Positions 1 to 6,828 of a DNA stretch of 8,038 bases are shown in pieces. The notes below the pieces were generated by a model. The model had not been told where the DNA came from, searched no databases, and saw only the letters and a list, made by a program, of their open reading frames with translations. The stretch's first letter is position 1. Every line of letters starts with the position of its first letter. The stretch is from JBFGFG01 sp041627475 (lineage in GTDB: Bacteria > Actinomycetota > Nitriliruptoria > Nitriliruptorales > Nitriliruptoraceae): positions 1 through 8,038 of the forward strand of contig JBFKQZ010000145.1 of NCBI GenBank assembly GCA_041627475.1, in the 5' to 3' direction. Both the position numbers and the translations under genes were made by a program.

Positions 1-3000
1 ATCGGCCTCGCTGCCGAGCGCCTCGGCGTGGACGTGGTCGAGCCCACGGTCGGCGTCCGGACCGGTGACACGCCCGCCAACGAGCGCGCCCGGCTGAAGC
101 GCAACCCGCCCGACATCCTCATCACGACACCCGAGTCCCTCTACCTCTACCTCACCAGCCAGGGGCGCGAGACCCTGCGCGACGTCGAGACGGTCATCAT
201 CGACGAGATCCACGCCGTGGCCGCGTCGAAGCGTGGCACGCACCTCGCGCTGAGCCTGGAGCGGCTCGAGGAGGAGGTGCTGCGCGGCGGCACCGACGCC
301 TTCGGCACCGCGACCGGCGAGGTGACGCGCACCGGCCACGACGGCGACCCCGCGCGGCCCCCGCAGCGGATCGCGCTGTCGGCGACCCAGCGGCCGCTCG
401 AGGAGATCGCCCGGTTCCTGGGCGGCCAGCACCCCGACCCCGACGGGACCGTCGACGACAGCACCGGCGGCGTGCGGTTCGTCCCGCGCCACGTCGAGGT
501 CGTCGACGCCGGCGTCACCAAGGAGCTCGAGGTCGAGGTCGTGGTCCCGGTCGAGGACCTCGGCGCCATGGGCGAGGAACAGGTCGAGGAGTACACCGGC
601 CCCGCGTCGATCACGGGCCAGGCGCCCGCCCGTGCCAGCATCTGGCCGTCGATGGTCCCAGAGCTGCTGGACGCGATCCTCGACCACCGCTCCACGATCT
701 GCTTCGTCAACGCACGACGGCTCGCCGAACGGCTGGCGACGCAGATCAACGAGCTGCACGCCGCCCGCATCCACCGTGCGCGGCTCCGCGACGAGGGCCT
801 GGACCCCGATCGCGTGGACGAGACCGACCCGGAGGTCGCAGCGATCCTCGCCGAGACGGTCCCGGACCTCGTCCGGGCGCACCACGGCTCGATCTCCAAG
901 GAGCAGCGCGCACGGATCGAGGACGACCTCAAGGCGGGACGCGTCCGTGGGATCATCGCCACGTCCAGCCTCGAGCTCGGCATCGACATGGGGGCGGTCG
1001 ACCTCGTCCTCCAGGTCGCATCCCCCGGTGCCGTCTCGCGCGGGCTGCAACGGATCGGACGCGCCGGCCACCAGGTCGGGGCCCCGAGCCGCGGCAAGGT
1101 CTTCCCCAAGTTCCGCGGCGACCTGGTCGAGACCGCCGTCGTCGTGCAGCGGATGCACACCGGCGAGATCGAGTCGACCCACTACCCGCGCAACCCGCTC
1201 GACGTCCTGGCCCAGCAGGTCGTGGCGAGCGTCGCGATGGACGACTGGACCGTCGAGGGGCTCGGGGCGATGGTGCGCCGGGCGGCGCCGTACGCCGACC
1301 TGTCCGACGAGGTGCTCCACGCCGTGCTCGACCTGCTGGCGGGCCGCTACCCGAGCGAGGAGTTCTCCGAGCTGCGCCCACGGCTGGTCTGGGACCGCGT
1401 CGAGGGCACGCTGCGGGGCCGACGGGGGTCGCAACGGCTCGCCGTCACCAACCCCGGCACGATCCCCGACCGCGGCCTGTTCGGCGTCTTCACGCCCGAC
1501 GGGCAGCGGGTCGGTGAGCTCGACGAGGAGATGGTCCACGAGACGCGGCCGGGCGAGACGTTCCTGCTCGGTGCGACGACCTGGCGTGTCGAGGACATCA
1601 CCTACGACCGCGTCGTCGTCACCCCGGCACCGGGCGAGCCGGGCCGCATGCCGTTCTGGCGCGGCGAGGGACCGGGCCGCCCCTACGAGCTGGGCGCGGC
1701 GCTCGGCGCGTTCCAGCGCGAGGTGGCGGCGGCACTCGCCGACGGCGACGAGGAGGCCGTGCTGGAGCGGCTGCGCACAGAGCACCACCTCGAGCGGCGC
1801 GCCGCGCAGAACGTCGTCGGCTACCTGCAGGAGCAGCTCGACGCGGCCGGGGTCGTGCCGAGCGACCGGACGATCGTGGTCGAGCGCTTCCGCGACGAGA
1901 TCGGCGACTGGCGGATCTGCGTCCTGTCGCCCTACGGGTCGCAGGTCCACGCACCCTGGGCGATGGCGATCGAGCGGCGCCTGACCGACGCCGGGTTCGA
2001 CCCGGAGGTGCTGTGGGCGGACGACGGGATCGTGCTGCGCCTGCTGGACGCGGAGCGCGACCTGCCGGACGACCTGCTCGAGCTGGACCCCGACGAGGTC
2101 GAGGGGCTCGTCACCGAGCAGCTCGCGGGCACCGCGATGTTCACGACCGCCTTCCGCGAGGCCGCGGGGCGGGCCCTGCTGCTGCCCAAGCGCCGACCGG
2201 ACCAGCGCACGGCCCTCTGGCAGCAGCGCCAGCGAGCCGCGAACCTCCTCCAGGTCGCGAGCCGCCACAGCTCGTTCCCGATCCTGCTCGAGGCCACGCG
2301 CGAGTGCCTGCGTGACGTCTTCGACCTCGACGCGCTGCGTGACCTGCTCGCCGGGCTGCGCTCGCGACAGGTCCGCGTCCAGCGCGTCGAGTCCGACCAC
2401 GCCTCGCCCTTCGCGTCGGCGCTGCTGTTCGCCTGGGTCGGGCAGTACATGTACGAGTACGACGCGCCGTTGGCGGAGCGCCGTGCGGCCGCCCTCTCGC
2501 TCGACCGCGACCTGCTGCGTGACCTGCTCGGCGGCGACGAGCTGCGCGACCTGCTCGACGCCGACGTGCTGGCCGAGCTCGAGGCCTGGCTGCAGCGCAC
2601 CGTCGACGGCCGCCGGGCCCGGGACCCCGACGAGCTCCACGACGCGCTGCGCGAGCTCGGCCCGCTGTCGCTGGACGCCGCGGTCGAGCGGACCGAGGCG
2701 GACGAGGCCACCGTGCGGTTGTGGCTGGACGACCTCGTCGAGACGAACCGTGCGATCGCGGTCCGGGTCGCCGACGAGGACGTGTGGGCCGCGGCGCAGG
2801 ACGCGGCCCGGCTGCGCGACGCCTTGGGCGTGGCGCTGCCACCGGGGCTCCCGGCCGTGTTCACCGACCCGGACGCCCAGTCGGGCGCGGGTTGGTCGGA
2901 CGACCCGATGAGCGACCTCGTCGCCCGCTACGCGCGCACCCACGGTCCGTTCGCCCTCGTGGAGGCCGCACGGGCGCTCGGTGCGCCCACGCCCCGCGTC

Positions 3001-4380
3001 GGCGCGGCGCTGCAGCACCTCGTGCGCTCCGGCCGGCTGCTGGAGGGCGCGTTCCGACCGGGTGGCAGCGGCACCGAGTTCGTCGACGCCGACGTGCTGC
3101 GCCGCCTGCGCCGCCGCTCGCTGGCCGCGTTGCGGGCCGAGGTCGAACCGGTCGAGCACGAGGCCCTCGCCCGGTTCCTGCCCGCCTGGCACGCCGTGCG
3201 CACCTCCGCGAGCGACCCGCGCCAGCGGGGCCTCGACGGGCTCGCCGAGGTGCTCGCGCAGCTCCAGGGCTTCCCGCTGCCGGCCAGCGTGCTCGAGGAC
3301 GACGTGCTGGCCGACCGCGTCCGCGACTACTCCCCCGCCCTGCTCGACCAGCTCGTCGCGGCGGGCGAGGTCGTCTGGTTCGGCGCCGAGCCGCTCGGGT
3401 CCTCCGACGGCCGCGTCGTGCTGTGCTTCCGCGACCAGGCCCACCTGCTCGCCCCACCACCGGGCGACGCCCCCTCGTCGGACCTCCACGACGCCCTGCG
3501 AACGCACCTGTCGGACGCCGGCGCCTCGTTCTGGCCCGAGCTCTTCGCGGCCAGCGGGGTCCCTGACCAGGCCGAGGTGCTGGCGGCGCTGTGGGACCTG
3601 GTGTGGGCCGGGGAGGTCACCAACGACACCCTCGCGCCCCTGCGCGGGCTGCTCGAGGCAGGCACGGGCGGCCGGACCGCGCGCCGCAGCGGCCGGCCGG
3701 GCGCCCTGCGCCGTGCCGGCCCACCTGCCGCGCGGGGCCGCTGGTCACTGACCAGCGAGCTGCGGACCCCGGCGCCGGACAGCGCGATCGGGACCGCGCG
3801 CGCCGGGCAGCTGCTCGAGCGCTGGGGCGTGGTCACGGCCGACGCGGTGCGCGGCGAGGGCCACCGGGGCGGTTTCGCCGGGGTCTACGAGGTCTTCAAG
3901 GCGATGGAGGAGACGGGCCAGGTCCGTCGTGGGTACTTCGTCGAGGGCCTCGGTGGGGCCCAGTTCGCCCCGGCCGGCGCGGTGGACCGCCTCCGCGACC
4001 ACCGCGATCCCCCGCGGGACGGTCCGGTCGTGGTCCGCCTCGCGGCCACGGACCCGGCCCAGGCATACGGCTCGGCACTGCCGTGGCCGGGCTCGGAGGG
4101 CCGTCCGGCACGCCAGGCGGGGGCCCACGTGGTGCAGGTGGACGGCGTCTGCGTGCTCTACGTCGAGCGCGGGGGCCGGTCGCTGGCCACGTTCCCGACG
4201 ACAGCCGAGACCGCCGAGCACTGGGGCCCGGCACTGCGCTCCCTGGTGACCGACGGCCGCCTGCCCAAGCTCGAGATCACCCGTGTCGACGGCACCGACG
4301 TGTTCGAGCACCCCCTCGCCGACGCCCTCGAGGAGCACGGTCTGACCCCCGGCTACCGGGGCCTCGTCCTGCGTGGCTGA
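1..4380 (+). CDS. lhr: Lhr-family ATP-dependent superfamily 2 helicase, 5'-truncated by the window edge
   Basis: Large 3'-to-5' helicase that translocates on single-stranded DNA and unwinds RNA:DNA hybrids; implicated in DNA repair in mycobacteria (family knowledge). The frame is open from base 1, so the start and Walker A motif lie upstream; the GTG at 28 is internal. Counting from the first codon: motif Ib TPESLY 43-48, motif II DEIH 68-71, motif III SATQ 127-130, HHGS 294-297, motif V ATSSLELGIDMG 320-331 and motif VI QRIGRAGHQVG 350-360. TTWRVEDI follows near 527-534, with Trp528 probably matching the strand-contacting Trp of mycobacterial Lhr. Next come the winged-helix and Lhr-specific core, ending near residue 850. 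A long C-terminal region includes a basic linker around 1222-1247 and a terminal module with LAATDPAQAYGSALPWP. About 1459 residues are visible, so the whole protein should be the usual ~1500-1560 residues. No frameshift was seen. A hairpin follows the stop, and a histone-fold gene then nei2 lie downstream on the same strand. Confidence 0.97.
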   Translation: MGLAAERLGVDVVEPTVGVRTGDTPANERARLKRNPPDILITTPESLYLYLTSQGRETLRDVETVIIDEIHAVAASKRGTHLALSLERLEEEVLRGGTDAFGTATGEVTRTGHDGDPARPPQRIALSATQRPLEEIARFLGGQHPDPDGTVDDSTGGVRFVPRHVEVVDAGVTKELEVEVVVPVEDLGAMGEEQVEEYTGPASITGQAPARASIWPSMVPELLDAILDHRSTICFVNARRLAERLATQINELHAARIHRARLRDEGLDPDRVDETDPEVAAILAETVPDLVRAHHGSISKEQRARIEDDLKAGRVRGIIATSSLELGIDMGAVDLVLQVASPGAVSRGLQRIGRAGHQVGAPSRGKVFPKFRGDLVETAVVVQRMHTGEIESTHYPRNPLDVLAQQVVASVAMDDWTVEGLGAMVRRAAPYADLSDEVLHAVLDLLAGRYPSEEFSELRPRLVWDRVEGTLRGRRGSQRLAVTNPGTIPDRGLFGVFTPDGQRVGELDEEMVHETRPGETFLLGATTWRVEDITYDRVVVTPAPGEPGRMPFWRGEGPGRPYELGAALGAFQREVAAALADGDEEAVLERLRTEHHLERRAAQNVVGYLQEQLDAAGVVPSDRTIVVERFRDEIGDWRICVLSPYGSQVHAPWAMAIERRLTDAGFDPEVLWADDGIVLRLLDAERDLPDDLLELDPDEVEGLVTEQLAGTAMFTTAFREAAGRALLLPKRRPDQRTALWQQRQRAANLLQVASRHSSFPILLEATRECLRDVFDLDALRDLLAGLRSRQVRVQRVESDHASPFASALLFAWVGQYMYEYDAPLAERRAAALSLDRDLLRDLLGGDELRDLLDADVLAELEAWLQRTVDGRRARDPDELHDALRELGPLSLDAAVERTEADEATVRLWLDDLVETNRAIAVRVADEDVWAAAQDAARLRDALGVALPPGLPAVFTDPDAQSGAGWSDDPMSDLVARYARTHGPFALVEAARALGAPTPRVGAALQHLVRSGRLLEGAFRPGGSGTEFVDADVLRRLRRRSLAALRAEVEPVEHEALARFLPAWHAVRTSASDPRQRGLDGLAEVLAQLQGFPLPASVLEDDVLADRVRDYSPALLDQLVAAGEVVWFGAEPLGSSDGRVVLCFRDQAHLLAPPPGDAPSSDLHDALRTHLSDAGASFWPELFAASGVPDQAEVLAALWDLVWAGEVTNDTLAPLRGLLEAGTGGRTARRSGRPGALRRAGPPAARGRWSLTSELRTPAPDSAIGTARAGQLLERWGVVTADAVRGEGHRGGFAGVYEVFKAMEETGQVRRGYFVEGLGGAQFAPAGAVDRLRDHRDPPRDGPVVVRLAATDPAQAYGSALPWPGSEGRPARQAGAHVVQVDGVCVLYVERGGRSLATFPTTAETAEHWGPALRSLVTDGRLPKLEITRVDGTDVFEHPLADALEEHGLTPGYRGLVLRG

Positions 4381-4382
4381 CA

Positions 4383-4406
4383 GCGCGGCGACCGCCACCG
4401 CCGCGC
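4383..4406 (+). terminator. Candidate terminator hairpin after lhr
   Basis: Two bases after the lhr stop, GCGCGGCG (4383-4390) pairs perfectly with CGCCGCGC (4399-4406) around an 8-nt loop. The stem is all G/C and has no T-tract after it, a form often seen in high-GC actinobacteria. It may end or weaken lhr transcription before the small gene at 4503. In such a GC-rich region an 8-bp stem could arise by chance. Confidence 0.4.
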
Positions 4407-4413
4407 GCAAACC

Positions 4414-4453
4414 GTGCAGGTTGTGCAGTTCACGTGAGTTGGTGACCTAGTCT
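4414..4453 (+). promoter_or_regulatory. Probable promoter/operator region of the histone-fold gene
   Basis: The 122-bp gap before the small gene has a less GC-rich stretch. It holds two adjacent 9-bp near-repeats, GTGCAGGTT (4414-4422) and GTGCAGTTC (4423-4431). An 8-bp palindrome TCACGTGA (4430-4437) overlaps the end of the second. A TAnnnT-type -10 candidate, TAGTCT, lies at 4448-4453 and would place the start near 4460, leaving a leader of about 43 nt. No good -35 stands at the right distance: TTGTGC at 4421-4426 gives a 21-bp spacer. The exact boxes are uncertain. Confidence 0.33.
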
Positions 4454-4490
4454 GCGCCGCGACGCCAAGACGTCACGACCACCAGGAACC

Positions 4491-4496
4491 AAGGAG
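4491..4496 (+). promoter_or_regulatory. Strong Shine-Dalgarno site of the histone-fold gene
   Basis: AAGGAG, six bases before the ATG at 4503, is close to the ideal Shine-Dalgarno sequence. It supports the 57-codon frame as a real, well-translated gene. Confidence 0.75.
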
Positions 4497-4502
4497 CAAG
4501 CA

Positions 4503-4676
4503 ATGGCAGACCTCATCGTGCAGAGCAAGGTCAAGGAGCACATCAAGGAGGGCGGCAAGCGCATGTCCGGTGACTTCGTCGACGCGCTCGACGACAAGGT
4601 CAAGGCGCTCGTCGACGAGGCCATCCGCCGTGCCGAGGGCAACGGCAAGGGCACCGTCAAGCCCAACGACCTCTGA
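4503..4676 (+). CDS. Small single-domain bacterial histone-fold protein (Bd0055/HBb-like)
   Basis: Predicted 57-residue nucleoid protein with one histone fold, expected to dimerise and bind DNA. Likely layout: helix 1 at residues 6-17, loop 1 at 18-23, long helix 2 at 24-47, loop 2 at 48-55. The protein ends at Leu57, so helix 3 is reduced to a stub. Loop 2 reads GKGTVKPNDL, matching the archaeal histone signature R-x-T-x4-D with Lys49 for Arg, then Thr51 and Asp56. The start (LIVQSKVKEHIKEGG) resembles, from memory, Bdellovibrio Bd0055 (LVVTSKVKKLIKEKG). Eleven Lys/Arg balance eleven Asp/Glu, so net charge is near zero, unlike HU or Lsr2. ATG has AAGGAG six bases upstream, and codons are almost all C/G-ending. 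Flanking hairpins suggest its own transcription unit between lhr and nei2. It is too short for the double-fold DUF1931 family (~150 residues). Fold assignment is by motif reading, and DNA binding is inferred. Confidence 0.8.
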   Translation: MADLIVQSKVKEHIKEGGKRMSGDFVDALDDKVKALVDEAIRRAEGNGKGTVKPNDL

Positions 4677-4691
4677 TCTGACCTGACGGAC

Positions 4692-4722
4692 GACGACCCC
4701 CGGCACCATGCCGGGGGTCGTC
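4692..4722 (+). terminator. Perfect 14-bp hairpin between the histone-fold gene and nei2
   Basis: GACGACCCCCGGCA (4692-4705) is the exact reverse complement of TGCCGGGGGTCGTC (4709-4722), with a 3-nt loop. It begins 15 bases after the histone-gene stop. No T-run follows (ACGTTG), as is common for actinobacterial intrinsic terminators. It probably ends most histone transcripts or protects their 3' end. It finishes only 17 bases before the nei2 GTG, so nei2 seems to need read-through or a promoter upstream of or within the hairpin. Confidence 0.75.
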
Positions 4723-4739
4723 ACGTTGCCGGAGGACCT

Positions 4740-5519
4740 GTGCCCGAGGGGGACACGATCCACCGCGCCGCCCGCAGGGTCGGCGCGGCGCTGACAGGTG
4801 CGCCGGTCGTCGAGGTGCTGCTCCCGCGCCTCCCCGACCCCCCGCCGCCGCCCGGCACGGTCGTCACGTCGGTCGAGGCCCGCGGGAAGCACCACCTCGT
4901 CCACTTCGACGACGGCCACGTCCTGCACACCCACATGCGCATGTCGGGTGCCTGGCACGTCGTGCCGCGCCGCCCGACCCGACCCCGCGGTCGCGCCGTC
5001 GTCACGGTCGCGGACGCCGTGGCCGTCTGTGTGAAGGCCCCGGTGGTCGAACTGCTCGACCAGGCGGCGCTGCGACGGCATCCCGGCCTGCGTCGGCTCG
5101 GGCCCGACCTCACCGTGGAGGGCGTCGACCTCGACGAGGCCGTGTCTCGACTGGGGCGCATGGCCGTGCGGGGCATGACGCTCGGCGATGCGCTCCTGGA
5201 CCAGCGGCCTGCCTGCGGGATCGGCAACGTGATCATGCAGGAGACGTGCTTCCTGCACGGTCTCGACCCGCGGACGCCGATCGAGCACGTGGACGAGGAC
5301 CACCGCCGAGAGCTCTACGCCACGGCGTCCCGCCTGCTGCAGGCCAACGTCGAGACCAGTGCACGGACGACGGTCCCGGACGCACCGGAGGGCTCGCTGT
5401 GGGTCTACGACCGCACACGACGCCCCTGTCGCCGTTGCCGGACACCGATCCAGGCGGGCCGGACGGGCCGCGACGCCCGCGCGACGTGGTGGTGCCCCAC
5501 GTGCCAGGTGGTCGGCTGA
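4740..5519 (+). CDS. nei2: Nei2-type DNA glycosylase/AP lyase (endonuclease VIII-like, Fpg/Nei family)
   Basis: Base-excision-repair enzyme that removes oxidised bases and cleaves the abasic site by beta,delta-elimination. The GTG at 4740 is fixed by the catalytic N-terminus MPEGDT: Pro2 is the Schiff-base nucleophile and Glu3 the acid after Met removal. GGAGG lies at 4731-4735. Lys50 in ARGKHH is the conserved beta-hairpin lysine. The helix-two-turn-helix region contains PACGIGN at 157-163. The C-terminal zinc finger has Cys230, Cys233, Cys252 and Cys255, with Arg247 in the RxTxxC loop that contacts DNA. At 259 residues it is complete and close to mycobacterial Nei2 (~255). Nei rather than Fpg is preferred because of PEGDT (Fpg has PELPE) and the neighbouring lhr, the same pairing as Rv3296/Rv3297 in M. 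tuberculosis. Its stop codon sits inside the first unit of a 23-bp tandem repeat. Confidence 0.95.
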   Translation: MPEGDTIHRAARRVGAALTGAPVVEVLLPRLPDPPPPPGTVVTSVEARGKHHLVHFDDGHVLHTHMRMSGAWHVVPRRPTRPRGRAVVTVADAVAVCVKAPVVELLDQAALRRHPGLRRLGPDLTVEGVDLDEAVSRLGRMAVRGMTLGDALLDQRPACGIGNVIMQETCFLHGLDPRTPIEHVDEDHRRELYATASRLLQANVETSARTTVPDAPEGSLWVYDRTRRPCRRCRTPIQAGRTGRDARATWWCPTCQVVG

Positions 5520-5574
5520 GAGGCCGCGGATTGGTCGGCTGAGAGGCCGCGGATTGGTCGGCTGAGAGGCCGCG
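5509..5574. repeat. 23-bp tandem repeat, 2.9 copies, over the nei2 stop
   Basis: Copies at 5509-5531 and 5532-5554 are identical, and a third at 5555-5574 matches the first 20 bases. The unit begins TGGTCGGCTG and ends CCGCGGAT. The first copy encodes the last residues and the TGA of nei2. Each unit contains CGGC-TGAGAG-GCCG, a short stem-loop, and neighbouring copies can also pair through GCCG/CGGC. The array fills nearly all of the gap to the convergent nitroreductase stop. It looks like recent duplication of the nei2 3' end, and may serve as a weak two-way terminator. Confidence 0.9.
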
Positions 5575-5579
5575 AGGCG

Positions 5580-6140
5580 TCAGGCGAAGCGCAGCACCTC
5601 GACCACGTCGCGGCGCGTGCCGGGGCCGGTCGGCTGCTCCTCGGGCCAACCGAGCGCGAGGACCAGCACCGGGTGCCACGACGACGGCACCTCCAGTTGC
5701 GCGGCGAGCCCGTCGGCGTCGAAGCCGATCATCGGGCGCGTGGCGACGCCGTGGGACCACGCGGCGTACATCAGCGCCATGGCACCGAGGCTGGCGTTGC
5801 GCACGCCGTACTCGACCGGCGACCGGCCGGTGCGGCCGTCGTAGTAGGCGGCCCGACTGCCGTCACCGGTGACGTCGGCGAGGTCGGCGAACACGGCGAC
5901 CATGGTTCCCGCCGCACGGGTCTTGCCGTGGTTGCCGCCGAGCACGTCCTCGAACGCATCGAGGTCGTCACCCTGCACCACGACGAACCGCCACGGCTGG
6001 GAGTTGAAGGCGCTCGGTGCGAGCGTCGCCTCCTCCACGATCTCGCGGACGAGGTCGCGAGACACGACCTCGCCCGTGTAGTCGGTGACCGAACGTCGGG
6101 TGCGGACGAGCTCGGCCCAGGTCAGGTCGCGGTGCTCCAT
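5580..6140 (-). CDS. Nitroreductase-family FMN oxidoreductase
   Basis: NAD(P)H-dependent flavoprotein of the nitroreductase fold. Members reduce nitro compounds, quinones or enones, normally as homodimers with FMN at the interface; the substrate here is unknown. Seen in the 186 residues: RRSV at 15-18, the FMN phosphate-binding start of the family; LAPSAFNSQPWRF at 40-52, the most diagnostic block; the helix around VRNASLGAMALMYAAWSHG, which lines the active site; and LALGWPEE at 161-168 near the C-terminus. It is complete and of usual length for the short YdjA/MhqN-like group. The ATG at 6140 has GAGGAG (6147-6152 on the + strand) six bases upstream. No signal peptide, so cytosolic. It lies downstream of yceI on the same strand, with a GC hairpin between, and converges on nei2. 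Confidence 0.92.
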   Translation of the reverse strand: MEHRDLTWAELVRTRRSVTDYTGEVVSRDLVREIVEEATLAPSAFNSQPWRFVVVQGDDLDAFEDVLGGNHGKTRAAGTMVAVFADLADVTGDGSRAAYYDGRTGRSPVEYGVRNASLGAMALMYAAWSHGVATRPMIGFDADGLAAQLEVPSSWHPVLVLALGWPEEQPTGPGTRRDVVEVLRFA

Positions 6141-6161
6141 CAGGTGCTCCTCGCTGTGGAT

Positions 6162-6200
6162 GCACGCGCGCCGGCGCCCTGGGAGGTGGCGCCGGCGTGC
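6162..6200 (-). terminator. GC-rich hairpin between yceI and the nitroreductase gene
   Basis: GCCGGCGCC (6170-6178) pairs with GGCGCCGGC (6188-6196) around a 9-nt loop. GCAC (6162-6165) and GTGC (6197-6200) extend the stem outward across a 4-nt bulge. It lies 13 bases past the yceI stop and has no T-tract. It is probably a terminator or 3'-stabilising structure for yceI. It ends 21 bases before the nitroreductase ATG, leaving no room for a promoter after it. Confidence 0.6.
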
Positions 6201-6213
6201 GTGGAGGGGTCGG

Positions 6214-6756
6214 TCAGCTGCTCTGGACGAGCTGGACCTCGATCTCGATGGTGATCTCCTTGGAGACCAGCACGCCGCCGGCCTCGAGCGCCTGGTTCCA
6301 GGTCAGGCCCCAGTCCTCGCGGTCGATCTTCGTCTCGGCTGCGAAGAGCGCGCGGGTGTTGCCCCACGGGTCCTCGGTCAGGCCGCCGTAGGTCACGTCG
6401 AACTCGACCGGCTTGGTGACGCCGCGCATCGTCAGGTCGCCGACGAGGCGGTAGCCACCGCCGACCTCCTCGAGCTTGGACGACGTGAAGGACAGCGTCG
6501 GGTGCTCCTCGACGTGGAGGAAGTCCTCGCTGCGCAGGTGCTGGTCGCGGTCCTCGTTGTTGGTGTCGATCGAGCTGGCGTCGACGGTCACCTCGACGCG
6601 CGACTCGAGCGCGTCCTCGGGGACCACGACCTTGCCCTCGAACGAGCCGAAACGGCCGCGGACCTTGGTGATCTTGAGGTGGCGGGCGATCGCCTCGATC
6701 GTCGAGTGCGTGGGCTCGATGACCCAGGTGCCTGCGGGCGGGAGCTGCGTGGACAT
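6214..6756 (-). CDS. YceI-family lipid/isoprenoid-binding protein
   Basis: Lipocalin-like beta-barrel. YceI proteins such as Thermus TT1927b bind polyisoprenoids, and others are linked to isoprenoid quinones or stress (family knowledge). The 180-residue product begins MSTQLPPAGTWVIEPTHS, the usual first strand (G-x-W-x-I-x-P-x-H-S). Then come FGSFEG, the DASSIDTNNEDRDQHLRSEDFL block, HPTLSFTSS, the GDLTMRGVTKPVEFDV strand pair typical of YceI, and IDREDWGLTWN. No signal peptide is present, so it is probably cytosolic, unlike periplasmic E. coli YceI. The ATG at 6756 has GGAG nine bases upstream (6766-6769 on the + strand). An in-frame ATG at 6855 would add 33 residues but lies within the -35 box of the predicted promoter. 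The nitroreductase gene follows. Confidence 0.93.
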   Translation of the reverse strand: MSTQLPPAGTWVIEPTHSTIEAIARHLKITKVRGRFGSFEGKVVVPEDALESRVEVTVDASSIDTNNEDRDQHLRSEDFLHVEEHPTLSFTSSKLEEVGGGYRLVGDLTMRGVTKPVEFDVTYGGLTEDPWGNTRALFAAETKIDREDWGLTWNQALEAGGVLVSKEITIEIEVQLVQSS

Positions 6757-6810
6757 CAGTTCGTTCTCCGTCTTGTTCGGGGAGGTCGGGCACCCGACGG
6801 TCGCCGAGTG

Positions 6811-6828
6811 CTTCGATTTCGAACGAAG
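6811..6828. promoter_or_regulatory. Inverted repeat at the yceI transcription start
   Basis: CTTCG (6811-6815) and CGAAG (6824-6828) form 5-bp arms around an 8-bp centre containing TTCGAA (6818-6823). The element covers the predicted start and touches the -10 box. It could be a second operator site or fold in the 5' leader. The arms are short, so chance is possible. Confidence 0.3.

Noticed and set aside
28..30. GTG at 28 as the true start of the helicase
   Set aside because: The frame is open to base 1 and the Walker A motif of the helicase core is missing, so the true start must be upstream of the window.
147..1160. Open frame of 337 codons on the - strand within lhr, and similar long frames in other phases up to 4400
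   Set aside because: Low-complexity Arg/Ser/Ala/Pro products without domains, opposite or out of frame to clear Lhr motifs.
2335..2557. Repeated CTGCGTGACCTGCTCG (2335-2350 and 2515-2530) and a near copy at 2542-2557 in lhr
   Set aside because: All encode LRDLL helices in the same frame with preferred codons; explained by protein sequence in a leucine-rich helical part.
4473..5303. Open frame of 276 codons on the - strand across the histone-fold gene and nei2
   Set aside because: Both + strand genes have motifs, start signals and fixed starts; the antisense product shows no family features and crosses the 14-bp terminator hairpin.
5509..5574. CRISPR-like array
   Set aside because: The 23-bp units are directly adjacent with no spacers, and no cas genes are present.
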